From an uncultured Oscillospiraceae bacterium (GTDB taxonomy: Bacteria > Bacillota_A > Clostridia > Oscillospirales > Oscillospiraceae), in NCBI GenBank assembly GCA_900754605.1, contig CAAEDK010000272.1:1-32052 (forward strand): a DNA stretch of 32,052 nucleotides, read 5' to 3'. Every line of letters starts with the position of its first letter. Positions within the stretch are counted from its first letter, which is position 1. Shown piece after piece: positions 31,054 to 32,052 of this stretch. Below the pieces are notes generated by a model. That model was given only the letters and a program-made list of their open reading frames with translations, made no database searches and was not told where the DNA came from. A program made the translations under genes and the position numbers.

Positions 31054-32052
31054 TCATCCCTCAGCAAGTCCGGGGATCAGGGCAGCCAGACGGTCCGCAG
31101 CATCCTGTGCAGCCTCCTCCGTCTTGGCCTCTACCATCACGCGCATCAGCGCCTCTGTACCGGAAGGGCGCACCAGCACCCGGCCGCTGCCAGCCAATTT
31201 TTCCTCTTCCCCGCGCACCGCAGTCCAGAGGGCATCGCTTGCCATAATAGACTTTTTCACATCATTGCTGGCCACAGGCACATTGATCAATACCTGAGGA
31301 TAGCGAGCGCAGCTGCCGAACACCTCAGACGCTTTCTTCCCACTCTCTTTCAGCAGAGCCAGCACCTGAAGAGCCGTAAGCTGTCCGTCTCCGGTGGTGG
31401 CATAGTCCAGGAAGATCATGTGCCCCGACTGCTCGCCGCCCAAAACATAGCCTTTTTCCTGCATCCGCTCCAACACATTCCGGTCGCCTACGGAGGTACA
31501 CTCCAGCTTCAGGCCGTGCTCTCCAGCAAAGACATGCAGACCCAAATTGGACATAACCGTGGCCACCACCGTGTCGCCGGGCAGCTGTCCCTTCTCCTTT
31601 CGATCCAGACCGCAGGCGGCCATAATCTGATCTCCATCGATCAGGTTCCCCTGCTCATCAACCGCCAGACAGCGGTCGGCATCTCCGTCAAAGGCAATCC
31701 CGATGTCATAGCCACCCGCCTTGACCATGGCGGCCAAACTGTCGATGTGGGTGGAACCGCACTTGTCGTTGATGTTCACTCCATCAGGGTCAGCGTTGAT
31801 CACATCAGTGCGTAGCTTGGGGAAGCGGTCGAACAGACGGGCTGCGGTGGTGTAGGAGGCACCGTTGGCACAATCCACCAGGATGCGCAGTCCAGCCAAG
31901 TCGCTGTTAATGGTACCCTCCAGATGGTCGATGTAGTCCAGGGCGGCCTTTTCCGCCACATAGCTCACTTTGCCGATCTCCGCTCCCGTCTTGCGGGGCA
32001 CGTTGTTGTGGGCAAAGAGGACGATGTCCTCGATCTTCTCCTCCAGCTCGTC
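31054..32052 (-). CDS. glmM: Phosphoglucosamine mutase, C-terminal part (5' end beyond the window)
   Basis: GlmM converts glucosamine-6-phosphate to glucosamine-1-phosphate for wall precursor synthesis. The frame is open to position 32052 without a start, so the first part, including the active-site serine, is outside. Inside are IGKVSYVAEKAALDYIDHLE, the sugar-binding and metal-binding FDGDADRCLAVDE, GGEQSGHMIFLDYATTGDG, and the C-terminal RPSGTEALMRVMVEA phosphate-binding block. It ends 56 bases before the sigma-factor promoter. In many Firmicutes glmM is in the cdaA operon, but cdaA is at the other end of this window. Confidence 0.96.
   Translation of the reverse strand, partial: DELEEKIEDIVLFAHNNVPRKTGAEIGKVSYVAEKAALDYIDHLEGTINSDLAGLRILVDCANGASYTTAARLFDRFPKLRTDVINADPDGVNINDKCGSTHIDSLAAMVKAGGYDIGIAFDGDADRCLAVDEQGNLIDGDQIMAACGLDRKEKGQLPGDTVVATVMSNLGLHVFAGEHGLKLECTSVGDRNVLERMQEKGYVLGGEQSGHMIFLDYATTGDGQLTALQVLALLKESGKKASEVFGSCARYPQVLINVPVASNDVKKSIMASDALWTAVRGEEEKLAGSGRVLVRPSGTEALMRVMVEAKTEEAAQDAADRLAALIPGLAEG

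Noticed and set aside
1..32052. CRISPR array, tRNA genes, insertion sequences, prophage
   Set aside because: No regularly spaced repeats, cloverleaf-like segments, transposase or phage motifs are visible; all large frames are core genes.

Overview
The window reads as chromosomal core DNA of a GC-rich, spore-forming member of the Clostridia. An Oscillospiraceae-type lineage (Flavonifractor, Lawsonibacter or Intestinimonas relatives) is the best guess, inferred from gene content rather than a search. The supporting content is a fused IspH-ribosomal protein S1, a YtfJ/GerW sporulation protein, a SigH-like sigma factor, CdaA, a CarD-family regulator, ScpA/ScpB, TrmK, and a DUF3343/class V aminotransferase pair. 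Thirty-five of the 36 genes I support are on the minus strand, so transcription runs from right to left. The only plus-strand gene is a small lipoprotein at 15343-16050. I see no tRNA, rRNA, insertion sequence, prophage, CRISPR array or attachment site.

Layout from left to right, with each operon read from its right end. (1) 1-348: 5' part of cdaA. (2) 591-3877: carD, ispD, ispF, a DUF3343 protein and a cysteine-desulfurase-like enzyme, with a clear promoter and terminator. (3) 4217-9714: rpiR-type regulator, BaiN-like flavoprotein, cmk, plsC-like acyltransferase and the ispH-rpsA fusion, ending in a strong terminator. (4) 9888-15145: site-2 protease, scpA, scpB, DUF2953 protein, ytfJ, a D,D-carboxypeptidase and an RluB-type pseudouridine synthase. 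(5) 15343-16050: the lone lipoprotein. (6) 16172-22910: the proteostasis block tig, clpP, clpX, lon, engB. (7) 23060-25240: thrC and a metallophosphoesterase. (8) 25390-27693: rplS, rbgA, rnhB, yraN. (9) 27886-29676: a DUF1858 protein, trmK, and the Nif3-family gene. (10) 29987-30922: SigH-like sigma factor and a double zinc-ribbon protein. (11) 31054-32052: the 3' part of glmM.

The themes are isoprenoid synthesis (IspD, IspF, IspH), ribosome assembly and translation (S1, L19, EngB, RbgA, RluB, TrmK), protein quality control (trigger factor, ClpXP, Lon), chromosome segregation (ScpAB) and cell envelope or sporulation functions. Promoters are easy to read: nine sigma-A-like elements have exactly 17-bp spacers, most with -35 boxes such as TTGTCA, TTGCAA or TTGACA. 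They mark the operon boundaries and correct several start codons.

I do not find a convincing undescribed multi-gene system. The items most worth a second look are the DUF3343/desulfurase pair inside the isoprenoid operon, a candidate plus-strand small RNA near 29.9 kb, a shared inverted-repeat word around the RpiR/flavoprotein pair, a sigma-factor promoter that covers the apparent start codons, the charged repeat tail on trigger factor, and the orphan lipoprotein.
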